This document shows positions 28,316 through 37,375 of a stretch of 64,000 nucleotides of DNA, piece by piece (positions within the stretch are counted from its first letter, which is position 1; every line of letters starts with the position of its first letter). The position numbers and the translations under genes were made by a program. Origin of the DNA: JAJRZL01 sp964557855 (GTDB lineage Bacteria > Zixibacteria > MSB-5A5 > GN15 > FEB-12); assembly GCA_964557855.1 (NCBI GenBank), contig CAZLBP010000015.1, forward strand, positions 1 through 64,000. The letters are read 5' to 3'. The notes beneath the pieces were generated by a model that ran no database searches, was not told the DNA's origin, and saw only the letters and a program-made list of their open reading frames with translations.

Positions 28316-28777
28316 CTAGCCGTCCCCGGACCAGAAATTTGCACGACCGAATGCGGCAGAAATCGTGTGGACAATTAACTCGACGAAAATGAAGAAGAAA
28401 CCGCCCAGCCACCACGGAAAAACCGAAAGGAGCAAATTGCCGAACGCTGTGAGAGTAGTTTTCATGCCGGCGAACAGGATAAGACCGCCCAGGGACCAGA
28501 CCGCCAGACGAACCACAACCTCGGTCGTGCGCGATCTGGACAGCTTCATGCGGATGACATTGAGGTGGAGCAGTTCGACCCAGTGCCCCCCGAAACTGAA
28601 CCAGAAGACGGCCGTGACCAGGGAAAACCAATAGACGGCAGCCGATAACTGGGTTCTATACCAGGAAACAGTAGCTACTGTCAACAGACTGCCAACTATG
28701 AGGGCGATTGATACGGTGCGGAATAGTGTGGCTGCTATTGACTCGGAGTAGGGGGTGCGGGCCGTCGATTCTGTCAC
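28316..28777 (-). CDS. Small integral membrane protein, unknown function
   Basis: The product is 153 residues with four predicted transmembrane segments (about 19-40, 47-66, 88-108 and 118-140). It starts with GTG, 21 bases after the SET-domain gene stop, so the two form an operon. No family was recognised. The pattern HWVELLHLNVIRMKLSRSRTT between segments 2 and 3 is a conserved-looking amphipathic loop. Its relation to the SET protein is unknown. Confidence 0.65.
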   Translation of the reverse strand: MTESTARTPYSESIAATLFRTVSIALIVGSLLTVATVSWYRTQLSAAVYWFSLVTAVFWFSFGGHWVELLHLNVIRMKLSRSRTTEVVVRLAVWSLGGLILFAGMKTTLTAFGNLLLSVFPWWLGGFFFIFVELIVHTISAAFGRANFWSGDG

Positions 28778-28798
28778 GTGTGTCTCGCAGCTATCCGG

Positions 28799-29311
28799 TC
28801 AACGACGGGATTTAGCTTTCCGTTTGCCTTTCTTTTTACGTCTCTTGCGTTTGAACTTGAGGATTGTTCCCCGGCATTTCGCCGAACCGCAGTGACAGGG
28901 ATAGAAGTTTTTCAGTTCGGGCGTAATCGGCTCGTCGACTTCGAAGTTGTAATCATAAGTCAACTCGACGCCGGGCTGGATATTGCGGACAGCTTCGATG
29001 AAGATATGTCCGTCTTCGTCGACAGTTTCGCAATTGGGCTGGCAGGAATGGTTGATGAAGCGGGCGTCGTTGCCGCCCACGCCGGCGTCGATCGTAGTCT
29101 TCTTGTCCACGGTGAACAAGAACGTATGGTGCGTGTTCATCGAGTCTTCAAGGTACCGTTTGGCTTCTTCCTTCGGACTAATGCGCTCCCCGGTGTACTC
29201 GATGATGCGTCGTCCGGGACGAATCCGCTTCCTCGCGAATACACCCGTTCCGTGAATCCGGGAGTGGCGGACTTCATACAGGCCATTGGATGAGTTATTC
29301 GACTTTTTCAT
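28799..29311 (-). CDS. SET-domain protein lysine methyltransferase
   Basis: The ATG at 29311 is preferred over a TTG at 29395. The 170-residue product is almost only a SET domain: GTGVFARKRI near residue 21, the cofactor/substrate motif RFINHSCQPNC near residue 93 and LTYDYNF near residue 122. A post-SET Cys cluster follows (CHCGSAKCRGT, which with the Cys of NHSCQPNC can bind zinc). The tail is strongly basic (KFKRKRRKKKGKRKAKSRR). SET enzymes transfer methyl from S-adenosylmethionine to lysines. The bacterial substrate is unknown; the basic tail could bind nucleic acid or ribosomes. The gene forms an operon with the membrane protein that follows. Confidence 0.88.
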   Translation of the reverse strand: MKKSNNSSNGLYEVRHSRIHGTGVFARKRIRPGRRIIEYTGERISPKEEAKRYLEDSMNTHHTFLFTVDKKTTIDAGVGGNDARFINHSCQPNCETVDEDGHIFIEAVRNIQPGVELTYDYNFEVDEPITPELKNFYPCHCGSAKCRGTILKFKRKRRKKKGKRKAKSRR

Positions 29312-29525
29312 TTTGTCTTCAGTCTTTTCAAGTCTTCCGTAAGTGCAATTATCAGCTGTAGTTGAAAACAACCAGGACAAGTGAAGTGTTCTCAACGGAA
29401 TGCTGCAAGGTAATTTGTCCGGCCGGTCCGTGGCAATGAAAAAACGCTTACAGGAACAGACGAGGAGTGCGGTTCGGCAATGGAGTCTTTGTCAACGAGC
29501 CTGGAAGGGCGGAGGAGTCAGGGGT

Positions 29526-31889
29526 CTATTCACAGGCGGGTTCCGGGCCGCCTTTGAAGAGGAAGTCGACAAGATAAGTCAGGTCGGCGATATCGAGTGG
29601 GCCGCCCGGTCCTGATTGGCCGTTAACGTTGGCCGCCAGCAGCACCGGCGGCAAGGGGCCGCCTCGAAACAGGTAGTCCACGAAATACGTCAGGTCGCTG
29701 ACATCCACCGGTCCGCCCGGCCCGACAAGACCGTCGACGTTGCCGCACTCGAACTCTCCGTTGGAAGCCAGGATAGAGTGGTCGGCGAGGAGCGACCAGC
29801 GCGCATGGCCGTCGGGTATCCTGCCGTACGATACATCAACTATCTGCCCGTCGTACGCGGCTGCATCTACGAGATAATTGCCCCGGCTGACAGCATCAAA
29901 CAAGCCCACTTCGCCACCGGAGGCCGACAAGATGAAGTTAGTATGAGTGTAGCCCTGGATCTTCTGGCGATCGGCCCAGAACACGATATAACCGCCGGCC
30001 GGGATGACAGTATCGGTAATAATGAACCGGGTTGTTCTGTCGAGGTCATCGGTCAGGAACATCTGACTCAAGTCGACAGCATACGATTCGGCATTGTATA
30101 GTTCTATCCAGCTATCATATTCACCGAAGTCGTCGGTGCAGCAGTTTTCATTCAGGACCATGATTTCGTTGATAAATATCTTCGGGGGTTGGTAGCAGAC
30201 TCTGTAGCTATAGGCGGTCGCGGGAGGATTAGGCGGGTCCGTAGTCACGGCGCCGGTGTCATCGGTGACACTTACGTAATAATGCACTAACGTGGACTCG
30301 GGCAAAGGCGGTATTGCAGCGCCATAGAAATCGTCATCGGGAAGGCTGTCATGGTGCAGGCCGTCATCATAAAGGACCATAGGGAAATACCCGTCGCCGG
30401 TATCGACGTATACTGATGCATCGGCAATGCCAATTGCGCTGGAAAGGGAGGTAGTAAGAACGACGGAGTTATTGACACCCGGTTCGGACGGCATGTGGCG
30501 CGTGCCGGAAACAGATACCGGATAGATTTCGAGCGGGCCGCCGGGAGTCAGATCCCGGCCCATCAGGCCGGGGTGGTTCGCGGCATAACGTGAGGACTGG
30601 AAAATAAGATTGCCCACCACGGGATCACCCTGCGTTAGTGGACCGGATGCCGTTATTGGGTTGACGTATTCCCAAACGATCTGACTGTCGGTCGTGACCT
30701 CGAACAGATGTCCCCGTGGACCCGAGCAAATGAGCGTGTTGCCGTTCGGCATCCGTTTGGCTCCCGAGATGAAAATGGCGAAGAAGTCGGTAACGGGCTC
30801 ACTGAGATACCGCCAAACAGGCGCATCCGGGCCGTGGGGGTTGCCGGGCAACGGTACGGGATAGCGACCATCCGGCGTTACGGGCGTGACTATTTCGTCC
30901 ACGCTGGAGTAGCCGATATCAGTGCCGTTATTGAAGATCAGGATATTCCCTTCGCCCGGATGTCCCGGCGGGATCCAGTGGGCGTCGTGTTGCTGGAAGA
31001 GTTGCTGATCAGTGGTATCGCCCGCACGGTAGGCGCGCGGATTGCCCCAGCGGTAGATGATATCGCCGCCCATGCCGGCGTTACCTCCACTATGACCGGC
31101 CGCCTCAGCTGTTTTTGTGCTGTGATCGATTACCCAAATCTCGCTGAACTGACGGCAGCTAATGACTATCTGATCCAGGTCAGGGTTGTAATCAATGGAA
31201 TTGGCATGTATCCAGTCATCCTGTCCGCCCTCCATGTAATTGATGTCCACGAGTTCCGGGTGGTTGGCGACGACACCGTAGTTGTCCTTGGTAGAATCAT
31301 AGTCCTGTATGAGATGATCCCACAGGTGCCATTCCCACACGATATCCCCCGTCGAAAACCCGGTCGGTTGCACTTCGACGACGTGCTCGGGCCATAATTC
31401 GGCATCGAGGAGGGAATCCGGAATCCGTCCGGCGTCGATAGCCTCCTGGGCGGTTTTGAATTCCCAGGCCAGAAGAAGGATGTTGCCGTTCGGCATCGCT
31501 TCGACGTCGTGGTGCTGGAGTGCCTGGTCGTCATTGTAATTGAAATCCCAGGTTACGGCTCCGTCCCAGTCGATCATCTGTATTTTCCCGGCGGCTCCCC
31601 CGGCGCCGCCCAGGCGGCCCGGCCGCAGAAGAGTCCCGTCATCCAGCAAATAGGCCAGCATGCCGGGCGGATAGTTGCTGGGCCAGGTGTGAACGACTCT
31701 GCCGTAATGATCAATGAGATAGGTAGTGGTCGACATAATGGGCGCGAATAACGTATATCCGGAATAAGACAAGCTATCCTTCACGAACAGGCCGAGCGTC
31801 TGCTCCTGAGCCCCCGGCTCCGGCGTGGCAATAAGCCCAAGGAAAAGAACCGGAATGATCGTTACAACAAAAGTCTGTTTGAAGTGCAT
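29526..31889 (-). CDS. Arylsulfotransferase-like protein with lamin-tail and dockerin-like domains
   Basis: The ATG at 31889 begins a signal peptide (MHFKQTFVVTIIPVLFLGLIA); the frame is open 72 codons further upstream past the promoter. The 787-residue product has an arylsulfotransferase-type propeller (about 40-430: IDHYGRVVHTWPSN, HHDVEAMPNGNILLLAWEF, HDAHWIPPGHPGEGNILIFN). A beta-sandwich follows (about 430-550), then a lamin-tail domain (about 560-700: IFINEIMVLNENC, DSWIELYNAESYAVDLSQMF). The last 75 residues are the doubled dockerin-like module. Relatives transfer sulfate between phenols, but many propellers of this type are uncharacterised. It is probably exported and surface-bound. 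Confidence 0.88.
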   Translation of the reverse strand: MHFKQTFVVTIIPVLFLGLIATPEPGAQEQTLGLFVKDSLSYSGYTLFAPIMSTTTYLIDHYGRVVHTWPSNYPPGMLAYLLDDGTLLRPGRLGGAGGAAGKIQMIDWDGAVTWDFNYNDDQALQHHDVEAMPNGNILLLAWEFKTAQEAIDAGRIPDSLLDAELWPEHVVEVQPTGFSTGDIVWEWHLWDHLIQDYDSTKDNYGVVANHPELVDINYMEGGQDDWIHANSIDYNPDLDQIVISCRQFSEIWVIDHSTKTAEAAGHSGGNAGMGGDIIYRWGNPRAYRAGDTTDQQLFQQHDAHWIPPGHPGEGNILIFNNGTDIGYSSVDEIVTPVTPDGRYPVPLPGNPHGPDAPVWRYLSEPVTDFFAIFISGAKRMPNGNTLICSGPRGHLFEVTTDSQIVWEYVNPITASGPLTQGDPVVGNLIFQSSRYAANHPGLMGRDLTPGGPLEIYPVSVSGTRHMPSEPGVNNSVVLTTSLSSAIGIADASVYVDTGDGYFPMVLYDDGLHHDSLPDDDFYGAAIPPLPESTLVHYYVSVTDDTGAVTTDPPNPPATAYSYRVCYQPPKIFINEIMVLNENCCTDDFGEYDSWIELYNAESYAVDLSQMFLTDDLDRTTRFIITDTVIPAGGYIVFWADRQKIQGYTHTNFILSASGGEVGLFDAVSRGNYLVDAAAYDGQIVDVSYGRIPDGHARWSLLADHSILASNGEFECGNVDGLVGPGGPVDVSDLTYFVDYLFRGGPLPPVLLAANVNGQSGPGGPLDIADLTYLVDFLFKGGPEPACE

Positions 31890-32011
31890 GAGACGAACCG
31901 TGAAAGACTCAAGATCTCCGTTGATCTGGGCCGAGCTGACCCCAACAGACAAGCGTCCCTGCGATGACTGCCACGGGCAACGGCCCATGTTTGTGTCAAT
32001 GTAGACATGAT

Positions 32012-32039
32012 AATATACAAATTCTGCGGGATTCGTCAA
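32012..32039 (-). promoter_or_regulatory. Candidate promoter of the arylsulfotransferase-like gene
   Basis: TTGACG (32034-32039 on minus), a 16-base spacer and TATATT (32012-32017) would start transcription about 115 bases before the ATG at 31889. This supports the short start over the longer open frame. Confidence 0.45.
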
Positions 32040-32162
32040 GCGATAATTAGGCGCGACAGTGGCCCCGGCGTCCGTCGGGTCCGTATCTTCCTTCACAATA
32101 GTCACTTAAAGGATTGACCCGGACGGATTTTTCGGTATCTTGACGTTCATTTGGGAAGATAC

Positions 32163-33536
32163 ATGAGAACAACTGCCGTCAAGCAACGCGCCGACTACAC
32201 TGAAGGATCGGTTATCGGCTCCATCCTGAAGATGGGGCTGCCTTCGATGTTCGGATTTCTGGTCCAGCATATCTATATCATGGTGGATATGTATTGGGTT
32301 TCCCGGCTCTCTTCCGGTGAGGCGGCGGTGGCTGCGGTGACATTCTTCGGTAATATCCTCTGGTTTTTCTTTGCCTTTAATCAGCTGGTAGGGCCGGGCT
32401 CGGTGGCGGTCATCTCACGTCGATACGGCGAGAGAGATTATGACGCCGCCGAGAAGGCCATAAAGGAAACGATCGCCCTGAAGCTGTTCTTCGGAACATT
32501 GTTGGGCGCCGCCGGATTCTTCTTTGCGGAACCGATGTTAACTCTGGTAGGCGCCGAGGGAGAGGCTCTGTCACTGGGAGTTGGCTACGGTCGCGTCATG
32601 TTCCTCGGCCTGCCCGTAATGTATGCCACTTATTCCATTTTCACTGCTATGCGCGGAGTCGCCAATCCCAAAATGGCGATGGTGTTGATGATTTCGTCCA
32701 ACCTGTTGAACCTCGCGCTCGACCCGATCTTCATTTTCGGCTGGTTCGGCCTGCCGGCCTGGGGCATTGTCGGGGCGGCTTACGCTTCGGTACTCAGCTT
32801 CGTTGTCGTCTTTGCGGTCGGCGTCTGGCTGTTCATGGCCGACAGGACTTCGGTGCGGCTGCATATCCGGAGCCGACAGCCGGTTTCCGTCGCGTCCATG
32901 TGGAAGATTGTGAAGATCGGGGTCCCGGCCTGGCTGGGGGAGATGTCGTTTTCCGGCTCCCGACTCGTCATCACGCCGCTCGTGGCGACGTTCGGTACGG
33001 CTGTGGTGGCCGCCTATGGCGTGGGAACTCAGGTCTTTTCGTTTGGCATTATGATCCTGGTCGGCATTGGTCTCGGGTTGTCTTCTCTGATCGGGCATAA
33101 CCTGGGGGGACAGAAGATCGAACGGGCCAAACGAACCGGCGACCAGTCCGTTATTCTGGGCATAATCATAATGTCCGTCTTTGGTCTGGCTGTCTTCCTG
33201 CTGGCTGAACCGCTGATGAGCGTTTTTTTCGAAAGCGCGGAGACTGTGTCTCACGGCAAGACTCTGCTGAGGATTCTTACACTTGGTTTCCCGTTCTTCG
33301 GTGCGTTTATCATGATGGAGCAGATTCACATGGGCGTCGGACTGAACACACCGACGATGATAGTTTCCATAATCCACGCCTGGGGCCTGCAGGTGGGGCC
33401 GGTACTCATCGCGACGGAGCTGTTGGGACTGGGAGAAACAGCCATCTGGTGGATCTTCTCCGTCTCCGGCATTATATCGAGTATCGGCTTCTACTGGTAT
33501 TATCGCCGCGGCCGGTGGCTGGAAATGAAGGTATAA
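32163..33536 (+). CDS. MATE family multidrug/metabolite efflux transporter
   Basis: The ATG at 32163 is preferred over an in-frame TTG at 32151. The 457-residue product has about 12 transmembrane segments in two MatE halves. Typical signatures are GSVIGSILKMGLPSMFGFLV at the start of segment 1, YWVSRLSSGEAAVAAVTF in segment 2, and the second-half copy RLVITPLVATFGTAVVAAYG. It exports cationic drugs or metabolites in exchange for Na+ or H+. It is divergent from the arylsulfotransferase gene and ends in a shared convergent terminator. Confidence 0.93.
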   Translation: MRTTAVKQRADYTEGSVIGSILKMGLPSMFGFLVQHIYIMVDMYWVSRLSSGEAAVAAVTFFGNILWFFFAFNQLVGPGSVAVISRRYGERDYDAAEKAIKETIALKLFFGTLLGAAGFFFAEPMLTLVGAEGEALSLGVGYGRVMFLGLPVMYATYSIFTAMRGVANPKMAMVLMISSNLLNLALDPIFIFGWFGLPAWGIVGAAYASVLSFVVVFAVGVWLFMADRTSVRLHIRSRQPVSVASMWKIVKIGVPAWLGEMSFSGSRLVITPLVATFGTAVVAAYGVGTQVFSFGIMILVGIGLGLSSLIGHNLGGQKIERAKRTGDQSVILGIIIMSVFGLAVFLLAEPLMSVFFESAETVSHGKTLLRILTLGFPFFGAFIMMEQIHMGVGLNTPTMIVSIIHAWGLQVGPVLIATELLGLGETAIWWIFSVSGIISSIGFYWYYRRGRWLEMKV

Positions 33537-33591
33537 AAAAGGGTCGGTGATCAAAGCTCACCGACCCGTTCAAACGAGACTGAACGTTTTT
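33535..33591. terminator. Bidirectional terminator between MATE and surface-protein genes
   Basis: GGGTCGGTGA/TCACCGACCC (33541-33550 with 33558-33567) is flanked by six A on the left, giving a U-run for the minus-strand gene. A second small hairpin GTTCA/TGAAC (33568-33585) followed by GTTTTT serves the plus strand. Confidence 0.8.
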
Positions 33592-33595
33592 CCGT

Positions 33596-36259
33596 CTACA
33601 TGATGATGACCAGTTTGCCGACCTGTGTCTCGCGGTCAGGGGACTCTACGGTCCAATAATAGAGGCCGGACACCACGAGCTGGGTGTTGCGGGTGATCAG
33701 ATCCCAACTTTCATGCATAGCGGTGGGATCGGACGGGTCTCTGTCATGTTCGATTTCGCGCACCAAATCGCCGTCCAGGGTGTAGATACGTATCGTACAT
33801 TTGGCCGGCAGATTTGTGAAATGGATTTCACGGACGCGATCCTCGGGGCGGTTCTCACTGATCTGTTCGATCCGTCGACCCTCGAAACCGAGCGCTTTGT
33901 AGCCGGCATCGATACGGTATGGGTTCGGATAGACGACTACTTCCAGGTTGTCCCGTTTGACCTTGTCAACCGGATTCTGTGGGAACGCCTCGACGGCTCC
34001 CACCGTGACCGAAGTCTCCAGCGATCCGAGACCGGAGGCCGGAGAGCCGTAGTCAAAGGCGGTGACATTCACCCAGTAGGGGACCGACGGCAGTAAGTCG
34101 TCGATTGTGAACTCGTATTCGAAGTACTTGAAATAGCCGTCCTCGGTTAGCTCACCGGGTTTGGCCGAATCGGGAGACAGGGCCGAAGGATAAGGCTGAT
34201 CCGGGAATCGTTTTCGGATTCCGCCCGGCAAATTCAATTCAGACATATTGAAGTCCTGGGCTTCGAAGTAGAAGGACGAATCGGGAAATCCGAATGGGTG
34301 AAACGGCGAATTTCGAGTATACCGCAGGGGGTCCAAATTGGGATCGTTGTAAATGCGGCGGAGTTCTTCGAGGGTAAACGGCGTTTCCAGCAGCTCCCAG
34401 ACGTTCCGTCCGGAATTGAAAACAAACTTGTTGTAATCTTCGATATCATAGGAGGAAATGACGCTGTAACTGGCCGATCTTTCATCTCGGGCGAGGTAGA
34501 CGCGATAGCCTTCAAAGTCGGCCTCGCGCGAGAAGACGTCTTCCGTCGTTTCCGAGCGCAAGCCGTTAAAGCGAACGTGCAGTCGACCTTCTTCCGGTGT
34601 GACCCAGACGACCGGCGCCGGCGGGGGAGAGGCGCCCCGGAAATCCGGGGTGCCGTCGCCCCGGACCCAGAAGGTCCTGACGACCGTGTAATCGTAGTTG
34701 AACGCCCAAAATGTATCCGGCGGATTGGGCGGGTCCACATGAATAGAGTCGATCGTAGAGTCTATAATAACCGAGTCCAGCGGAAAATCTATCGAGTCTC
34801 CGGCATAACCGTCGCCATCGGTGTCAACGCCCGGATTGTCGTAAATCCAGGACGCCCAGCGCGCATTGTCGGATAGATCGGAGAAATCCAGACCGTCGTA
34901 GTACTGCTCCGGGTTGCCGGGCAAGTTGGCAGCATTGGTCTCGTCAGTATGCAGATCTTCGCCTCCCACATAAGCAAATGAAATAGGCAACGTCTGTCCG
35001 GGCGATATGTCAAACGGACCGAACGAGAGCAAATACCTGGTATCGTAGCCATCGGCGAAGTTGGCCGCCAGCGTCTGGTTAGGATAAAGCCACAAGGAAT
35101 CGTTGGGCTGAATCGAGGCGGTGTAAATCTGGTCGTAATCGAATTCACGGTTTCTCAGGACATAGTACTTGTTGTCGTCCCGGGCCGGCGTCCCCAGCCC
35201 ACCGGTGCGGAAGTCACGGAACGGTTCGGCGAGACGGCCGACGCCGCCACGTTCGCGGGGGCCAAAATCGAGGCTCGCCGTACCATTACTGATCCACCAG
35301 TTAAAAGATACGTCAAGTTCCTGCGAAGGTGTTCTCACAATACGAGTTGCCGTAACGTGAGGTACCTCGGCCGGCTGACCGGTATTGGGATCCAATTCCC
35401 CCAAATCACCATCGGCGTCGGCAATCCAGGCGATAAACACGTCGTCCTCGTATTCGCATATTTCACACTGGGCAAAGCTGAGTATTTCTTTTTCACGGAA
35501 ACCGCAAATGTCATCATCGAATCCCGTCGTGCCGCAGTCGGCGCATACATCGGCATCCACATAGACGCCCATGTAGACATTCTCGAGCAAGCGCTGGCCG
35601 ATATTGCGTATCTTGTAATCGAATAGAACCAGATCTTCGGCATACGAATACGACCAGGCGTATGAGGTCTGCGTCACTTCAATCCCCAGCGGACGGTGTT
35701 GTCGTCCGCCGTCTTCATCGTCCGTGCCGGCCAGCTGAATGAAGGTATCCATGTAGACGGCGATGTAATCCTCCTCGGAAACCGCGTCCTCGTACAACTC
35801 CTCCTTTGACGGATCGATAATCGATCTCTTTCTCAGACATCCGAAGGGAGCCGGTTCCGGAAACATCTCTTCCACACCGATCCAGCCGTCAGCCCCCGTG
35901 GATACCAACGTATCTCGACCGATCACGGCGCCGATCCAAAACGATCCGGCGAACACGTACTGATGGCCGGAACCTTTGGGGTATTCACCGCCGCCGGCCG
36001 GTATGGACTGACCGGTGAAATAATCCACTTCCGCTCCCTCAGTGAAGCCAGTCGCGAAGGAACCGTCGTTGTTGATGGCCAGCACCAGCTTGCCGACCCG
36101 GTGCATTGCCACGCCGAAGCAGGGTTGCTGGAGAGCCTTACCCTGCGGAGGATCTTTCTTGTCCATTCGATCAATAGCGGCCCGGGCGAAAAGTGTATTA
36201 CTCAGCAGTACGGAGCACACCCCTACACTTAAGACAATAAGCAGACATTTTCTTCTCAT
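33596..36259 (-). CDS. Large exported protein with type IX-like C-terminal sorting domain
   Basis: The 887-residue product has a signal peptide (MRRKCLLIVLSVGVCSVLLSN). The body is a family seen as hypothetical proteins in several FCB-group lineages; I assign no function. It contains acidic stretches (TDDEDGG, DTDGDGYAGD), several aromatic-rich beta segments, a Cys pair cluster near residues 245-275 (ADCGTTGF, CEICEYEDD), and a fibronectin-III-like region near 560-780. The C-terminus (VVVYPNPYRIDAGYKALGF to the final GLYYWTVESPD...VGKLVIIM) matches type IX/FlgD-like sorting domains. It is probably displayed on the cell surface. Confidence 0.8.
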   Translation of the reverse strand: MRRKCLLIVLSVGVCSVLLSNTLFARAAIDRMDKKDPPQGKALQQPCFGVAMHRVGKLVLAINNDGSFATGFTEGAEVDYFTGQSIPAGGGEYPKGSGHQYVFAGSFWIGAVIGRDTLVSTGADGWIGVEEMFPEPAPFGCLRKRSIIDPSKEELYEDAVSEEDYIAVYMDTFIQLAGTDDEDGGRQHRPLGIEVTQTSYAWSYSYAEDLVLFDYKIRNIGQRLLENVYMGVYVDADVCADCGTTGFDDDICGFREKEILSFAQCEICEYEDDVFIAWIADADGDLGELDPNTGQPAEVPHVTATRIVRTPSQELDVSFNWWISNGTASLDFGPRERGGVGRLAEPFRDFRTGGLGTPARDDNKYYVLRNREFDYDQIYTASIQPNDSLWLYPNQTLAANFADGYDTRYLLSFGPFDISPGQTLPISFAYVGGEDLHTDETNAANLPGNPEQYYDGLDFSDLSDNARWASWIYDNPGVDTDGDGYAGDSIDFPLDSVIIDSTIDSIHVDPPNPPDTFWAFNYDYTVVRTFWVRGDGTPDFRGASPPPAPVVWVTPEEGRLHVRFNGLRSETTEDVFSREADFEGYRVYLARDERSASYSVISSYDIEDYNKFVFNSGRNVWELLETPFTLEELRRIYNDPNLDPLRYTRNSPFHPFGFPDSSFYFEAQDFNMSELNLPGGIRKRFPDQPYPSALSPDSAKPGELTEDGYFKYFEYEFTIDDLLPSVPYWVNVTAFDYGSPASGLGSLETSVTVGAVEAFPQNPVDKVKRDNLEVVVYPNPYRIDAGYKALGFEGRRIEQISENRPEDRVREIHFTNLPAKCTIRIYTLDGDLVREIEHDRDPSDPTAMHESWDLITRNTQLVVSGLYYWTVESPDRETQVGKLVIIM

Positions 36260-36694
36260 AATGCTACATTCCAGCTATAGAGACTCTCGTTTTCTTCAAT
36301 AACGAACGAGACTTACGACTCGTTTAATTCACCACCACTTTTTTGTTTCCCGCTAATCTAAAGCAACTTGGCGCGCTTTCGCAAGGATTTTCGTGCGTAA
36401 AATGTGCGCTGAAGAGTTGGTTGCGCGCTGTCACGCATGGAATCGACTAAGTTCTTTGTTGTCATTGCGTTAGTGAAACAACAAGCAATCGGGGTTGCTG
36501 TCGACGGAGCCCGAGAGTGTTATGTCTCCGGATATAGATTCCAGGAGTCAGGAACATGCCTGCCGACATCGGCAATTTTCCGAAGCTCGTGAAGTCTCTC
36601 GCCCCGGCCTCAGGGACTTAGGTTGACTGAGCTCTGTGGCCCGGTCTTTCATAGGGTTGGGCTGACCGAAGGTTGTGCCGATAACAAAACAGAC
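36260..36694. other. Gap without a recognisable gene
   Basis: This 435-base stretch separates divergent genes. I found no convincing open frame, hairpin array or known RNA. The last 30 bases before the next gene contain a promoter (36695-36722). Confidence 0.4.
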
Positions 36695-36722
36695 TTGACA
36701 ATTCTGGCATTAAAGGTAGATT
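36695..36722 (+). promoter_or_regulatory. Candidate promoter of the two-repeat protein gene
   Basis: TTGACA (36695-36700), a 16-base spacer and TAGATT (36717-36722) lie about 40 bases upstream of the ATG at 36765. Confidence 0.45.
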
Positions 36723-36764
36723 TAGCACGAATTGAATGTGCGTGTTAGTGCCGGAAATAAATTG

Positions 36765-37100
36765 ATGGATTGTTCCGAGAAGAAATACGAAATGTCGGAT
36801 TTCTCCACAGCCGAGCAGAAAGCTATTCGTCTGCACAAGTATTACTTGTCGGAGCAGGCCGGCTGTGACGTCGGTGAAGAATACGCGATCCGACACTGGC
36901 TCGATCACTATTCACAGCGCTGGCGCCATAACCGGCTGCAACACGAAATGAAGGCGCAGAAGGAAGAGATTCGCCGCCACGTGTGGATCGAATCTCAGAA
37001 GGCCGGACAAGACCTGGGTTCATCGGCTGCGATCGACTGGATATCCAAACACGCCGCTTCCTGGCGGCGCTGGCGCGAACTGCAGGAAGACCTGGATTAG
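36765..37100 (+). CDS. Small protein made of two similar repeats (111 aa)
   Basis: Two copies of a repeat of about 40 residues make up the protein: IRLHKYYLSEQAGCDVGEEY then AIRHWLDHYSQRWRHNRLQ, and IRRHVWIESQKAGQDLGSSA then AIDWISKHAASWRRWRELQ. The pattern RxHxxxxSxxAGxDxGxxxAIxxWxxxxxxxWR recalls DUF2934-like helical repeats but is not identical. The ATG at 36765 is one choice; a TTG at 36732 and an ATG at 36792 are also in frame. Function is unknown. Confidence 0.7.
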   Translation: MDCSEKKYEMSDFSTAEQKAIRLHKYYLSEQAGCDVGEEYAIRHWLDHYSQRWRHNRLQHEMKAQKEEIRRHVWIESQKAGQDLGSSAAIDWISKHAASWRRWRELQEDLD

Positions 37101-37375
37101 CAAACAGGTTGTCTAAGCCGGCAACCAGGCTTATGGGGTGTTGAACAACCCTCAGCGATGTCTTAAATTCCCATGAAACGATATTGTCTCTCTGCTGATA
37201 AGGGGAAAATTGCTTCGTCGTCTGCCGAGGCGAGCTCTTCCTTTTGACAGCATTCCAATTCGTCCGACAAGTCGGTAAAGACAGGGCTCGCGCAGTAAGC
37301 TATTCTTCAACGGAAAGTAGACCTGAGATGTTAGTTGTTGACTTTTGTTGTCGGAGTTGACAATTTGGGTCTCAT

